Below the pieces are notes generated by a model. It did not search any database. It saw only the letters and a list, made by a program, of their open reading frames with translations, and had not been told where the DNA came from. Positions 8,589-17,129 of a DNA stretch of 56,358 nt are shown one piece after another. The position numbers were made by a program, and so were the translations under genes. This stretch comes from PZPK01 sp963974595. GTDB taxonomy: Bacteria; Pseudomonadota; Gammaproteobacteria; Pseudomonadales; Oleiphilaceae. Location: assembly GCA_963974595.1 (NCBI GenBank), contig CAXBDA010000012.1, forward strand, positions 1 to 56,358. The letters are read 5' to 3'. Position 1 is the stretch's first letter. Every line of letters begins with the position of its first letter.

Positions 8589-9620
8589 ATGAAATTTAAA
8601 TTTATGGGAAAAATTGTTTTCAGAGTGGATAGCTCCTACAAAATAGGAACAGGCCATTTGATAAGGTGTATAAGTTTAGCACGTTTACTAAATGCTGAAG
8701 TACACTTTGTTACAAGAAACCTACCGGGTAATGCTAGTCACCTCATCAGACTAAATCAATTTGTTTTGCACGAAATTGACTCTTTTGACGTTGGCCTAGG
8801 TGAGCAGTTAATTGAAGATGAAATGGTGGGAAGGTTTTTTGCTTTGATCAAGCCTGACGTAATTGTTGTAGACCATTACGGACTAGATCAAAGTTGGGAA
8901 AAAATGGCTTTAGGTTACTCAAAAGAAATTTTAGTGATTGATGACCTCGATCGTGTGCATAGTCCAAGCGTATCGTTACTAGATCAAAATTATAAAAAAG
9001 ATGTGTGTGAAAACTATAAAAATATTAAAAATAGACTGTTTCTTGGGCCTGAGTTTGCTCTTCTTTCAGAAAACTTCTTAAATTTTACTGGTAGTAGAAG
9101 TGTTAAAGAAGTAAAAAATATTATGGTGTATTTTGGTGGAAGTGATTTACATGAACAGACTAGAAGAGTTTATAGGTTAATACATGAGCTTCCAATGCAA
9201 ATTCATTGGAATTTTGTTGTAAGTGAAAACAGCAAAGATATTGAATTTTTCAGAGAGTTGAATTGTCCAAATTCCTCTGTTTACATCAATATCGATTATA
9301 TGGCGAGGTTGATGTCTGAATGTGACTTATTTATTGGTGCTGGAGGGGCAACTAGCTGGGAAAGAGCCAAGCTAGGGCTACCAACGGTATGTATATCTTT
9401 GGCTGAGAACCAAAATATAAATGGTCACGAATTAGCTGGCTTGGGAGTCCATTATTTTATGGGGTATTACAATACATTTACAGATAATCAATTGAAGTTT
9501 ATTCTCTTAGACCACATTACCGCTCCCGAAAAGCTAAATATATTTCGCGAAAACTCAAAGAAGCTCAATGTTAGTTCTCGAATAGATGAGCTTGTGTGTT
9601 ACCTAAATGGCATTATTTAA
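8589..9620 (+). CDS. pseG: PseG, UDP-2,4-diacetamido-trideoxy-altropyranose hydrolase
   Basis: PseG removes UDP from UDP-2,4-diacetamido-2,4,6-trideoxy-beta-L-altropyranose, the fourth step of the Pse pathway. It is a GT-B-fold, MurG-like hydrolase. The N-terminal VDSSYKIGTGHLIRCISLA holds the conserved GxGHxxR with the expected catalytic histidine (residue 23 from this start). The C-terminal GAGGATSWERAKLGLP and the SLAENQ that follows are UDP-binding signatures. A second ATG at 8604 is also possible. It is the only plus-strand pse gene, divergent from pseH and convergent with pseI, which differs from the usual single-strand pse operon. AT-rich. Confidence 0.88.
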   Translation: MKFKFMGKIVFRVDSSYKIGTGHLIRCISLARLLNAEVHFVTRNLPGNASHLIRLNQFVLHEIDSFDVGLGEQLIEDEMVGRFFALIKPDVIVVDHYGLDQSWEKMALGYSKEILVIDDLDRVHSPSVSLLDQNYKKDVCENYKNIKNRLFLGPEFALLSENFLNFTGSRSVKEVKNIMVYFGGSDLHEQTRRVYRLIHELPMQIHWNFVVSENSKDIEFFRELNCPNSSVYINIDYMARLMSECDLFIGAGGATSWERAKLGLPTVCISLAENQNINGHELAGLGVHYFMGYYNTFTDNQLKFILLDHITAPEKLNIFRENSKKLNVSSRIDELVCYLNGII

Positions 9621-9671
9621 CCCTCTAATTAACAAATACCTAGTTTGATCATCTTAGGATATAGGATTTGT

Positions 9672-10721
9672 TTATGTTAGTAGTTTCCATTGTATAGGGC
9701 TGCCTTTGCTAATTGCTAATTTAGCTTTCTTATTAAGCACTTGCTCATAATGCTTTGGCGCTAAGCCATAACCAGGGCGGATACTTCTCACATTGGCTGC
9801 CGTCAATTCCTCACCTTCTTGAATATCTTCAACTGCATAGAGTGATCGACGAAATAAGGTATTCTCCTTCTCGCTCTCTTTGCGTTCGTAGTTCACAGTA
9901 CCTAATGCATGCCAAGCTATCTTACTATCACGACACAGTTGCATTAGCTCAGGTTTTTCGAGTGAAAAACTATCGTCTGGTCCATTACCTTTTCTGTCTA
10001 AGGTGACATGCTTTTCAATCAAGCAAGCACCTAAAGCAATAGAGGTGATGGCTGTTGTATTGTCTATTGTATGGTCAGATAATCCTGTCAGTACGTTGAA
10101 ACGTTGAGCCATGTCAGGAATTGTTTTCAGATTGTAGTCTTCAGATGGCGCGGGGTAGCCACTCACACAGTGGAGTACGACTAACTCTTCACAACCGGCA
10201 TCTTTGGCTGCATCAATGGCCTCCTGTATCTCCTGCTCGTTTGCCATCCCAGTGGAGATGATCATAGGTTTGCCAGTTTTGGCGACATATCGAATAAGTG
10301 GCAGGTCTATGGCTTCGAATGAGGCTATTTTGTAGGCTGGCGCCCCTAGCTCTTCAAGCATGTCAACAGCAGTAAAATCAAAGGGAGAGCTAAAGATAGT
10401 AATCCCAAGTTCTTTGGCTTTTTCAAATAGTGGCTTATGCCATTCCCATGGCATGTGGGCCTCGCGATAAAGGTCATAAAGTGTCCGCCCATCCCATAAC
10501 CCACCTTTAATCATGAATTCAGGGCGATCGCTGTCAATGGTGATTGTATCTTGAGTATAAGTTTGCAACTTAATAGCATCTGCACCACAATCTTTTGCCA
10601 TCTCCAGAATCTGATAAGCACGATTAATGTCGCCGTTATGATTCGCTGATAATTCTGCAATAATGTATGGAGGTTGCTCGGGGCCGATACTTCTACCATC
10701 AATACTAATTTCTTTCTTCAT
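9672..10721 (-). CDS. pseI: Pseudaminic acid synthase
   Basis: PseI condenses 2,4-diacetamido-2,4,6-trideoxy-L-altrose with phosphoenolpyruvate to give pseudaminic acid. The NeuB-type TIM barrel starts with PPYIIAELSANHNGD and has GADAIKLQTYTQDT, STGMANEQEI, LHCVSGYPAP and GLSDHT. A C-terminal SAF (antifreeze-like) domain begins near RRSLYAVEDIQEGE. I prefer the start MKKEISIDG at 10721; an in-frame ATG at 10739 would add six residues. It lies about 110 bases after pseF on the same strand. Its GC is closer to pseB/C/F than to the AT-rich pseG-pseH block. Confidence 0.92.
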   Translation of the reverse strand: MKKEISIDGRSIGPEQPPYIIAELSANHNGDINRAYQILEMAKDCGADAIKLQTYTQDTITIDSDRPEFMIKGGLWDGRTLYDLYREAHMPWEWHKPLFEKAKELGITIFSSPFDFTAVDMLEELGAPAYKIASFEAIDLPLIRYVAKTGKPMIISTGMANEQEIQEAIDAAKDAGCEELVVLHCVSGYPAPSEDYNLKTIPDMAQRFNVLTGLSDHTIDNTTAITSIALGACLIEKHVTLDRKGNGPDDSFSLEKPELMQLCRDSKIAWHALGTVNYERKESEKENTLFRRSLYAVEDIQEGEELTAANVRSIRPGYGLAPKHYEQVLNKKAKLAISKGSPIQWKLLT

Positions 10722-10835
10722 AACTTTACTCAATATCAAGTCTTTTGTTGGAAGCTGCCAACCATTTGATATGGCGCTTCATTCATTATGATAGACGCAG
10801 CTGTTTAGTGGTGTTGTTGCGTTGATGGCAGAGGT

Positions 10836-11540
10836 TCACTTCTTGATAGTGACGTCTTTCTCCAACACTTGAAACATTATCTCTGCCCGTTTCCAGTCTT
10901 CGGGTGTGTCGATATCCTGTACTCTTTCTCTAGGGAGTAAAATGGCACAGCTCTGTGGCGAAAACACTGGTTTGTTTTCCAAATACGCCTCGGCTTTGCC
11001 CCAATAAAACTGACCTGCATCATGGTAAGCTTCCTCAAGGTCTTGAGAGCGGGTCAACAAATTCTCTGGTTGGAACATCTCAACTTGGTTGCGTTCGTTG
11101 AGTTTGATAGCTCTTTGGATTGGGAAGGGAAAGCTGGTTGCTGAAAAAGCAAAGTCAGCGTCATTGTTAACTAACAGCTGGTAACTTTCTTTTAGATCCC
11201 TGATTTGAATAAAAGGTGCAGTTGCGTAGATACAACAGACTAAGTCAATTTTCTCACCTTCTTTTTGCAGCTCTTCAATTGCATGAGATATTACTTCGCC
11301 AGTGGTAGCAAAATCGTCTGATAGTTTAGCTGGGCGTAGAAATGGTATTTCAGCGCCATATTGCTTAGATATTTGGGCTATTTCGGGATCATCCGTCGAA
11401 ACAATAATACGATCAAAGAGGTTGCTCTCTTGGGCTGCTTTAATCGAGTAAGCTATGATAGGTAGCCCAAAAAATAACTTAATATTTTTGCGAGGAATGC
11501 GTTTACTGCCGCCTCTTGCGGGTATTATGGCTACTTTCAT
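10836..11540 (-). CDS. pseF: CMP-pseudaminic acid cytidylyltransferase
   Basis: PseF activates pseudaminic acid with CTP to CMP-Pse, the donor for glycosyltransfer. The N-terminal IIPARGGSKRIPRKNIK is the CMP-sugar synthetase CTP-binding motif, and AYSIKAA with IIVSTDDPEIA follow as in the NeuA/PseF family. At 234 residues it is of normal length. It overlaps the end of pseC by 4 bases, so translation is coupled. The function as Pse rather than sialic or legionaminic acid enzyme is inferred from the complete pseB-C-F-I-G-H set around it. Confidence 0.92.
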   Translation of the reverse strand: MKVAIIPARGGSKRIPRKNIKLFFGLPIIAYSIKAAQESNLFDRIIVSTDDPEIAQISKQYGAEIPFLRPAKLSDDFATTGEVISHAIEELQKEGEKIDLVCCIYATAPFIQIRDLKESYQLLVNNDADFAFSATSFPFPIQRAIKLNERNQVEMFQPENLLTRSQDLEEAYHDAGQFYWGKAEAYLENKPVFSPQSCAILLPRERVQDIDTPEDWKRAEIMFQVLEKDVTIKK

Positions 11541-12694
11541 GAGATTGCCTGCTTAACTGCCGCGACGACTTCATCTTGTTGCTGCTCAGTGAGGTTTGGG
11601 TGCATGGGTAAGCTAATCGCTCGCTGGTAGTATGCTTCGGCCTCTGGAAAGTCACCTTTCTTAAAACCCATTTTTTGGTAATAGGGTTGAGTATGCACAG
11701 GAATATAATGAATGTTGACCCCCACGCCTAGCCCACGCAAGGTGTTAAACACGGCAAGATGTGTTTGAGTGATAGAGTGGTCAAGCTTGATGACATAAAG
11801 ATGTAGGCCAGAATATCCTTCTGAAGATTGATAGGGCGTGACGACAGGGAGTTCAGACAACAGAGTATCGTATCTTTTAGCGATGTTATGCCGTTTTGCA
11901 ACAAATTGATCTAGGCGTTGCATCTGTGAGCAGCCCAGTGCGGCCTGTAACTCGGTCATTCGGTAGTTAAAACCGAGTTCTATTTGCTGGTAATACCACG
12001 GCCCGTCAGCTGGGTGGGTCATTAATTCAGGGGATCGAGTAATGCCGTGGCTACGATATAGGGCCATCTTATCGGCCAGCTGTTGGTCATTCGTCGTTGC
12101 GACCCCCCCTTCAGCTGTTGTGATGATCTTTACCGGATGAAAGCTAAAGACTGTGATATCCGAATAGAGGCAGTTACCAATTGACTGTTCTAAATAGCGT
12201 CCACCAATGGCATGAGAAGCATCTTCTATTATTTTAAAACCATACTGCCCAGAAAGCTTTTTTATAGCGGCCATATCGCAGGGCTGGCCGCATAAATGCA
12301 CTGGAATTATCACGCTAGGGAGCTTACCCCCTGCCGCTTTGGTGCTTGCTAATTTTTGTTCTAATGCCAATGGCGAAAGGTTATAGGTTTTAGGGTCAAT
12401 ATCGACAAAATCAATGTCAGCACCACAATATAGCGCGCAATTAGCTGAGGCAACAAAGGTAATAGGTGTCGTCCAAACAGCATCTCCGGGCCCAACACCT
12501 AATGCTAAGCAAGCAATATGTAGTGCGGAAGTCGCACTATTTACTGCGAACGCGTGGTTAACGCCACAATAATTTTTTATGGTTTGCTCAAATTCAGGCA
12601 CCTTCGGCCCTTGTGTCAGAAAATCAGAGTTGAGTACTTCGACTACGGCATCAATATCCTGCTGGTTAATGTCTTGTTTACCGTAAGGGATCAT
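11537..12694 (-). CDS. pseC: PseC aminotransferase (UDP-4-keto-sugar to 4-amino-altrosamine)
   Basis: A PLP-dependent DegT/DnrJ/EryC1 aminotransferase, second step of the Pse pathway, which turns the PseB product into UDP-4-amino-4,6-dideoxy-N-acetyl-beta-L-altrosamine using glutamate. The start MIPYGKQDINQQDIDAVVEV is typical of PseC. The PLP site is FSFHPVKIITTAEGG, with the Schiff-base lysine in HPVK, and EDASHAIGG lies before it. At 385 residues the length is normal. It starts two bases after the pseB stop and overlaps pseF, so the three form one transcription unit. Confidence 0.93.
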   Translation of the reverse strand: MIPYGKQDINQQDIDAVVEVLNSDFLTQGPKVPEFEQTIKNYCGVNHAFAVNSATSALHIACLALGVGPGDAVWTTPITFVASANCALYCGADIDFVDIDPKTYNLSPLALEQKLASTKAAGGKLPSVIIPVHLCGQPCDMAAIKKLSGQYGFKIIEDASHAIGGRYLEQSIGNCLYSDITVFSFHPVKIITTAEGGVATTNDQQLADKMALYRSHGITRSPELMTHPADGPWYYQQIELGFNYRMTELQAALGCSQMQRLDQFVAKRHNIAKRYDTLLSELPVVTPYQSSEGYSGLHLYVIKLDHSITQTHLAVFNTLRGLGVGVNIHYIPVHTQPYYQKMGFKKGDFPEAEAYYQRAISLPMHPNLTEQQQDEVVAAVKQAIS

Positions 12695-12696
12695 AA

Positions 12697-13698
12697 TTAC
12701 TGCTCAGCAAATTTATCAAATTCACGAATATCTTGAACATTTAGATAATGAGAGTTATTGCCAGAATGGTATTCATAGCCTTGAGGAACCGGTTGCCCGG
12801 TTTCATTTAAGGCATTGGTTTTAAAGTCGATGTCATCATTGAAAAATTTAATCGTAGGACAGAGTACGTAATGATCGCTAAATTCTAGTGTTAAGTGTGA
12901 ATCATCTGCTGGGCACATGATTTCATGCAATTTTTCTCCAGGGCGGATACCTATGATGTGAGACTTCAGTTCCGGAGCGTAGGCTTCAGCCAGATCCATG
13001 ATGTTGACCGAGGGAATCTTAGGTACAAAAATTTCGCCGCCGTACATGCGCTCAAAATTCTTTAATACAAAATCAACGCCTTGTTGGAGTGTGATCCAAA
13101 ATCGAGTCATTTCAGCATGTGTTATAGGTAAGCTTTCAGCGCCATCAGCTATCATTTTTTTGAAAAAGGGTACGACTGAGCCTCTAGACCCCACAACATT
13201 GCCGTAACGGACGCAGGCAAAGCGGGTTTTTGCGTCACCTACCATGTTATTTGCGGCGACAAATAGTTTGTCTGAAGCGAGTTTTGTTGCGCCATATAAG
13301 TTGATAGGGTTTGCGGCTTTGTCTGTTGAAAGGGCAATGACTTTTTCTACATTGTTGGCAATAGCCGCCTGAATTACATTTTCAGCACCGTGAATGTTGG
13401 TTTTAATGCATTCCATCGGGTTATATTCGGCTGCAGGAACTTGCTTTTGCGCAGCAGCATGAATAACAAAGTCTACTTCCTTCATTGCTTGCATCATACG
13501 CTCACGATCGCGTACATCACCGATAAAATAGCGCATGCAAGGGGCATTGTAGGTCTGCTGCATTTCAAACTGCTTTAATTCATCTCGAGATAGTATGATG
13601 AGTCGTTTTGGCTTGTAGCGTTCAAGGATCGTTTTAGTGTACTTTTTTCCAAATGAACCTGTACCGCCAGTGATGAGAATTGACTTGTTATTGAACAT
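12697..13698 (-). CDS. pseB: UDP-GlcNAc 4,6-dehydratase (inverting)
   Basis: PseB catalyses the first Pse step: C4 oxidation, C6 dehydration and C5 inversion of UDP-GlcNAc. It is a short extended-SDR enzyme: Rossmann motif ITGGTGSFGKKYT (residues 8-20), IHAAAQKQVPAAEYNP with the Lys of the PseB/FlaA1 type near residue 83, and the catalytic YGATKLASDKLF near residue 134. The length of 333 residues fits the soluble FlaA1-type enzyme and excludes the large membrane-bound capsule dehydratases. It is the first gene of the minus-strand pseB-C-F-(I) run. Confidence 0.94.
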   Translation of the reverse strand: MFNNKSILITGGTGSFGKKYTKTILERYKPKRLIILSRDELKQFEMQQTYNAPCMRYFIGDVRDRERMMQAMKEVDFVIHAAAQKQVPAAEYNPMECIKTNIHGAENVIQAAIANNVEKVIALSTDKAANPINLYGATKLASDKLFVAANNMVGDAKTRFACVRYGNVVGSRGSVVPFFKKMIADGAESLPITHAEMTRFWITLQQGVDFVLKNFERMYGGEIFVPKIPSVNIMDLAEAYAPELKSHIIGIRPGEKLHEIMCPADDSHLTLEFSDHYVLCPTIKFFNDDIDFKTNALNETGQPVPQGYEYHSGNNSHYLNVQDIREFDKFAEQ

Positions 13699-13778
13699 AC
13701 TAAAACCTTTGAATTAATTTATATATTAACCAGTTAAATAAATCCTGTTTACCGGAGTAAACTAGCTGTTTATTTTTG

Positions 13779-14768
13779 CTATAGAGATGCGACTCTTACG
13801 CCCGTATTTTCAAAAAAACGGTAACTATCATCTACTTCTTTTCTTAATTTCTTTAAGTCTTTTGGGGCTATGCGTACCGCGTCAATGTTTGACTTGCTAA
13901 ATATCTTATCAAGATTGAATAAAGCTGAGGAGAAAAATGAAACGATGTGGGCGGGGTAAATGCCATCATTTAATAATACGATCTCGATTGCGCCAGTTGA
14001 TTTTTTGATCGTAAAGCGATCACTTTCTAGTTTTTTTAATTCACGTATCCCAACTTCTGTCCTGTGAGGGATATAGATGATGTCCCCAGAATAATTAGCA
14101 ATGATTTTTTTTATATATAAAATGTAGGTGTCAGCGTCCATTAAACCTGACTGAATCATGTTTTGCCCGATTAAGTAGGTTAACTCTGTATGTTGGCACT
14201 GTTGAAGCTGGTGTGATTTTAGATGATTGAATTCATGGTATTTCACCTGAATTAAATCAGTTGATTTTATTTCATATATGGTATAAAAATTGATCGCTTG
14301 CTTGATAAGATAAGTAAGCCCAGCCAGCTTGTATCTGTAGAATTTCATCTTACTAGACAAAGACTGTTCTCGAAAATAGTGTTGATTCCGAATTTTGTTG
14401 TAAATAGCGATAGTGGCCATACCATCATCAACTAAATAAATTTCTTCTGCTTTTACATTTGAGATGATTATTTGGTTAATTGTGCCAAAGTCACCAGAAA
14501 AAACATAGTGATACGGCTGTTTTTTGAGAGTCTTAACCAAAGTTGCTTGGGCAATGAAACGCTTTAATCTCGGTATTTTTTGCTGGTCGTATTCGATGAT
14601 TTCGTTCCACTCATCGACTTTTAATAAGGAGCGCATTTGCTCAGTATTTTTTATGTTCGTGTTAAACATTAATACTAAGACAGTATTGTTGCATGCAAAC
14701 TTTTCTCTCGCTTCAATTGCATTTAGAAATTGCAACGGAGAGCGCACAATGAAAAGGTTCTTCCTCAT
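13779..14768 (-). CDS. GT52-like glycosyltransferase, candidate pseudaminyltransferase
   Basis: A protein of 329 residues with weak but telling resemblance to bacterial sialyltransferases of the GT52/GT38 kind. The start NLFIVRSPLQFLNAIEA matches the usual first strand of this group. VDDG (DDG at residues 114-116) matches their acidic D/E-D/E-G catalytic motif, YIPHR at 232-236 sits where the HP motif is expected, and FFSSALFNL (Ser280-Ser281) matches the Ser motif that binds the CMP phosphate. Because pseB-C-F lie directly downstream on the same strand, CMP-pseudaminic acid is the likely donor. The acceptor is unknown; LPS is favoured by neighbours, as no flagellin gene is present. Confidence 0.6.
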   Translation of the reverse strand: MRKNLFIVRSPLQFLNAIEAREKFACNNTVLVLMFNTNIKNTEQMRSLLKVDEWNEIIEYDQQKIPRLKRFIAQATLVKTLKKQPYHYVFSGDFGTINQIIISNVKAEEIYLVDDGMATIAIYNKIRNQHYFREQSLSSKMKFYRYKLAGLTYLIKQAINFYTIYEIKSTDLIQVKYHEFNHLKSHQLQQCQHTELTYLIGQNMIQSGLMDADTYILYIKKIIANYSGDIIYIPHRTEVGIRELKKLESDRFTIKKSTGAIEIVLLNDGIYPAHIVSFFSSALFNLDKIFSKSNIDAVRIAPKDLKKLRKEVDDSYRFFENTGVRVASL

Positions 14769-14950
14769 TATTAACTAGCCCAGTTATAACTGATTGATGG
14801 GTAACACAGCCTGCGTCATACGAATTTTATTTCGGCCCTAATTTTATCACAACCTAGCAGCATCATCTGTGGTAATTTAGATTGTTGATATGATGAATTA
14901 AAAACGAACAGAGTCAAAGATAAATCTGAGCAGATTGTATCTGTTTTTTT

Positions 14951-14978
14951 ACTTAGAGGTAAGGCGCCCCTTCTAAGT
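14951..14978 (+). promoter_or_regulatory. Hairpin upstream of hldE
   Basis: ACTTAGA and TCTAAGT form a perfect 7-base stem around a 14-base loop that itself contains GGCGCC, followed by CTTTT. This could be a leader-RNA structure or a weak terminator. No ligand or regulator can be named. Confidence 0.3.
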
Positions 14979-15035
14979 CTTTTCCTTGGACGAATAGAAT
15001 GATTTTTAGTGTCGGTTAATTATATGGCAAATTGA

Positions 15036-15045
15036 GTGTATACAC
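15036..15045. promoter_or_regulatory. Perfect palindrome GTGTATACAC upstream of hldE
   Basis: A ten-base perfect palindrome about 110 bases before the hldE start codon. It could be an operator half-site pair for a dimeric repressor; nothing else in the sequence supports a specific regulator. Confidence 0.25.
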
Positions 15046-15154
15046 ACTTTTAAGCACTCGCAGATTTAAGGTAAGCTACGCAGTATCAATAAACTGACGT
15101 GCTATCGTCATTTATCTCATTCATCATGCAATATTAATTTTTGGTCTTCTTTTC

Positions 15155-16618
15155 ATGTTTGATATTTCAATTTTTAAGCACTTACCTGACAAAAAAATTC
15201 TGGTTATTGGTGATGTCATGCTAGACCGGTATTGGCAGGGTGATTCTCAACGTATCTCACCTGAAGCGCCTGTTCCTGTGGTTAAAATTTCAGAGCATTC
15301 AGATAAAGTCGGTGGCGCGGCAAACGTTGCGCGTAATGTTGCTTATCTGGATGGTCAAGTGACGTTGATGGGGATAGTCGGCCAGGATGAAAATGGGCAG
15401 ATACTTGAATCGCTTTTGGCGAAAGATAATGTCTCCGCAGAGCTGATTAAACAAAATGAACAGCCCACAATTACCAAACTCAGGGTGATTAGTCGCCATC
15501 AGCAGGTAGTTCGGCTTGATTTTGAGCAGGTGTTTGCTAAACAGCATGCCGAAACCTTGATGAATCGGTTTAAACAAGTGGTTGCAGAACATGACTTTAT
15601 TGTGTTTTCTGATTACAGCAAGGGCTCGCTGGCGTATGTGACGGAGATGATCGCTTATGCTAGAAAGTTAGGGAAAACGACACTGGTCGACCCAAAAAAT
15701 AGGGATCTATCTATATACCGGGGCGCGAACATCATTACGCCTAATAAAATTGAATTTATCACGGCAGGCGGTTTAACAGAGTCTGAAGCAGAGATCGAAA
15801 GAACAGCACACCAAATCATGCAAGACTGCGGTATCGATTCCATGTTGCTCACCCGCAGTGAACAGGGTATGTCTGCGATAACCCTCGAAGAAAAGCTGGA
15901 TCTACCGGCTCAAGTACTTGAGGTCTCTGATGTGACGGGTGCAGGTGATACTGTAATTGCCACGCTTTCTGTTGTGATGGCAGCAGGCTTATCTTTGCCT
16001 GAAGCAGCCAATGTCGCCAATTTGGCCGCAGGTATTGTTGTGGCGAAGCTGGGGGCGGCCACTGTTTCACCACGAGAGCTCTATCAGGCAACCAATGCGG
16101 CGTTATTCAAGTCAAAGAAAAGCCATTATCAAACGCCGTTTGATGATGTCTTGAGGCATATCCGGTTTGCACGTCATTCTGGTGAAAGAATTGTATTTAC
16201 CAATGGTTGCTTCGATATATTGCACGCAGGGCATGTTCATTATTTAGAGCAGGCCCGGGCCTTAGGTGATCGCTTGGTGGTAGGCATTAATACCGATGAA
16301 TCCGTTAGCCGGTTAAAGGGTAAGAATCGACCGGTTAATAATTTAAAACAACGCGCTACCGTGCTGACAGGGCTTGCATCTGTAGATTGGGTGATTCCTT
16401 TTGGCGAAGCTAAGGGCGAAATATATGACGACACCCCGTTTCACTTGATTGAAGAGATCATCCCCGACATTTTAGTTAAAGGTGGTGATTACAAAATAGA
16501 AGACATTGTGGGTGCCGACTTAGTGCATAAAAACGGTGGACAAGTTAAAACTATCGATTTTGTAGACGGCTGCTCAACGACAGGTACCATTAAAACGATT
16601 CAAGCTCTAAATAGTTGA
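15155..16618 (+). CDS. hldE: Bifunctional heptose-7-phosphate kinase / heptose-1-phosphate adenylyltransferase
   Basis: HldE (RfaE) phosphorylates D-glycero-beta-D-manno-heptose 7-phosphate and later adenylylates the 1-phosphate, giving the ADP-heptose that HldD epimerises. The N-terminal PfkB/ribokinase domain (about 1-320) has VIGDVMLDRYW, VGGAANVARN and the anion-hole/catalytic DVTGAGDTVIA. The C-terminal nucleotidyltransferase domain begins at TNGCFDILHAGHVHYLEQA with the HxGH motif, and ends with CSTTGTIKTIQ. The length of 487 residues is normal for the fused form. It stands alone on the plus strand after the glycan locus. Confidence 0.95.
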   Translation: MFDISIFKHLPDKKILVIGDVMLDRYWQGDSQRISPEAPVPVVKISEHSDKVGGAANVARNVAYLDGQVTLMGIVGQDENGQILESLLAKDNVSAELIKQNEQPTITKLRVISRHQQVVRLDFEQVFAKQHAETLMNRFKQVVAEHDFIVFSDYSKGSLAYVTEMIAYARKLGKTTLVDPKNRDLSIYRGANIITPNKIEFITAGGLTESEAEIERTAHQIMQDCGIDSMLLTRSEQGMSAITLEEKLDLPAQVLEVSDVTGAGDTVIATLSVVMAAGLSLPEAANVANLAAGIVVAKLGAATVSPRELYQATNAALFKSKKSHYQTPFDDVLRHIRFARHSGERIVFTNGCFDILHAGHVHYLEQARALGDRLVVGINTDESVSRLKGKNRPVNNLKQRATVLTGLASVDWVIPFGEAKGEIYDDTPFHLIEEIIPDILVKGGDYKIEDIVGADLVHKNGGQVKTIDFVDGCSTTGTIKTIQALNS

Positions 16619-16685
16619 TCATAATGTAATGCTCGGAGTGATCCCTCTTTCTTTCAAATGAATAGATTTTCCAGCTTCGTCGGGC

Positions 16686-16800
16686 AAAAAAAAGAGGCCA
16701 AAAGTGGCCCCTCAAAAGTTTACTACAACTAGGGATTGAGAAGTGACAGTGGGAGAGTCTAAAAGCGCAGATACATCACTTCTCTTACGCTCTAAATCAG
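16686..16800 (-). ncRNA. Candidate leftward small RNA with terminator
   Basis: On the minus strand, a 9-base perfect stem (GAGAAGTGA at 16738-16746 and TCACTTCTC at 16776-16784, 29-base loop) is followed by a second hairpin (16713-16694, GAGG..CCA/TGGCCTC with two extra bases) and then eight U residues (16693-16686). That is the layout of a small RNA ending in an intrinsic terminator. Nothing on the minus strand codes for a protein here, so the terminator has no other obvious client, although it may help to end hldE transcription. The promoter is not convincing: a TTGAAA at 16839-16834 exists but the -10 is poor. The 5' end is a guess. Confidence 0.33.
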
Positions 16801-17084
16801 CATAGCTTGTATATTTAAATACACCTGCTTGCTTTTCAAATAACAACGATTCTCTACTTTACGTTACAAAACTAAAATAACTTAAATACAAAAAGTCATT
16901 CAAACCAATGATTTATCTTGCCAATCTATAATTTAGGTTATATTATTCAGTTAATTCACTGTTACGTAATACAAACACGCATTGTTATACATTGGGAATA
17001 TTGCGATTTAGTTAGTTAATGACTCTTTCATATAACGCTAAAAACACAGGCGAATCATCTATTTATTAAAGTTTTTATAACAAA

Positions 17085-17112
17085 AATAGTAATAGTAATA
17101 GTAATAGTAATA
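17085..17112 (+). repeat. AATAGT hexanucleotide tandem repeat
   Basis: Four exact copies of AATAGT (17085-17108) followed by a partial AATA. It lies 18 bases before the start codon of the SutA-like gene, immediately upstream of the AGTAGGA ribosome-binding region, so changes in copy number would change the untranslated leader. Confidence 0.85.
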
Positions 17113-17129
17113 ACAAGTAGGATGCTCGT

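Larger units (their letters stand above)
14769..15154. other. Intergenic region between GT52-like gene and hldE
   Basis: These 386 bases carry no supported gene and separate two divergently transcribed genes, so both promoters should be here. It contains a hairpin at 14951-14978 and a perfect 10-base palindrome at 15036-15045, described separately. No convincing -35/-10 pair could be assigned by eye. Confidence 0.5.
16619..17129. other. 511-base noncoding stretch between hldE and the SutA-like gene
   Basis: No protein gene is supported here. The left part holds a hairpin next to an A8 run and a long inverted repeat, which together look like a leftward small RNA (listed separately). The right part, about 16800-17080, is very AT-rich and probably contains the promoter of the SutA-like gene. 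A hexanucleotide repeat lies just before that gene. Confidence 0.5.

Noticed and set aside
5077..9660. Possible genomic island with mobility genes.
   Set aside because: Base composition differs, but no integrase, transposase, attachment-site repeats or tRNA gene borders were found, so only compositional mosaicism is claimed.
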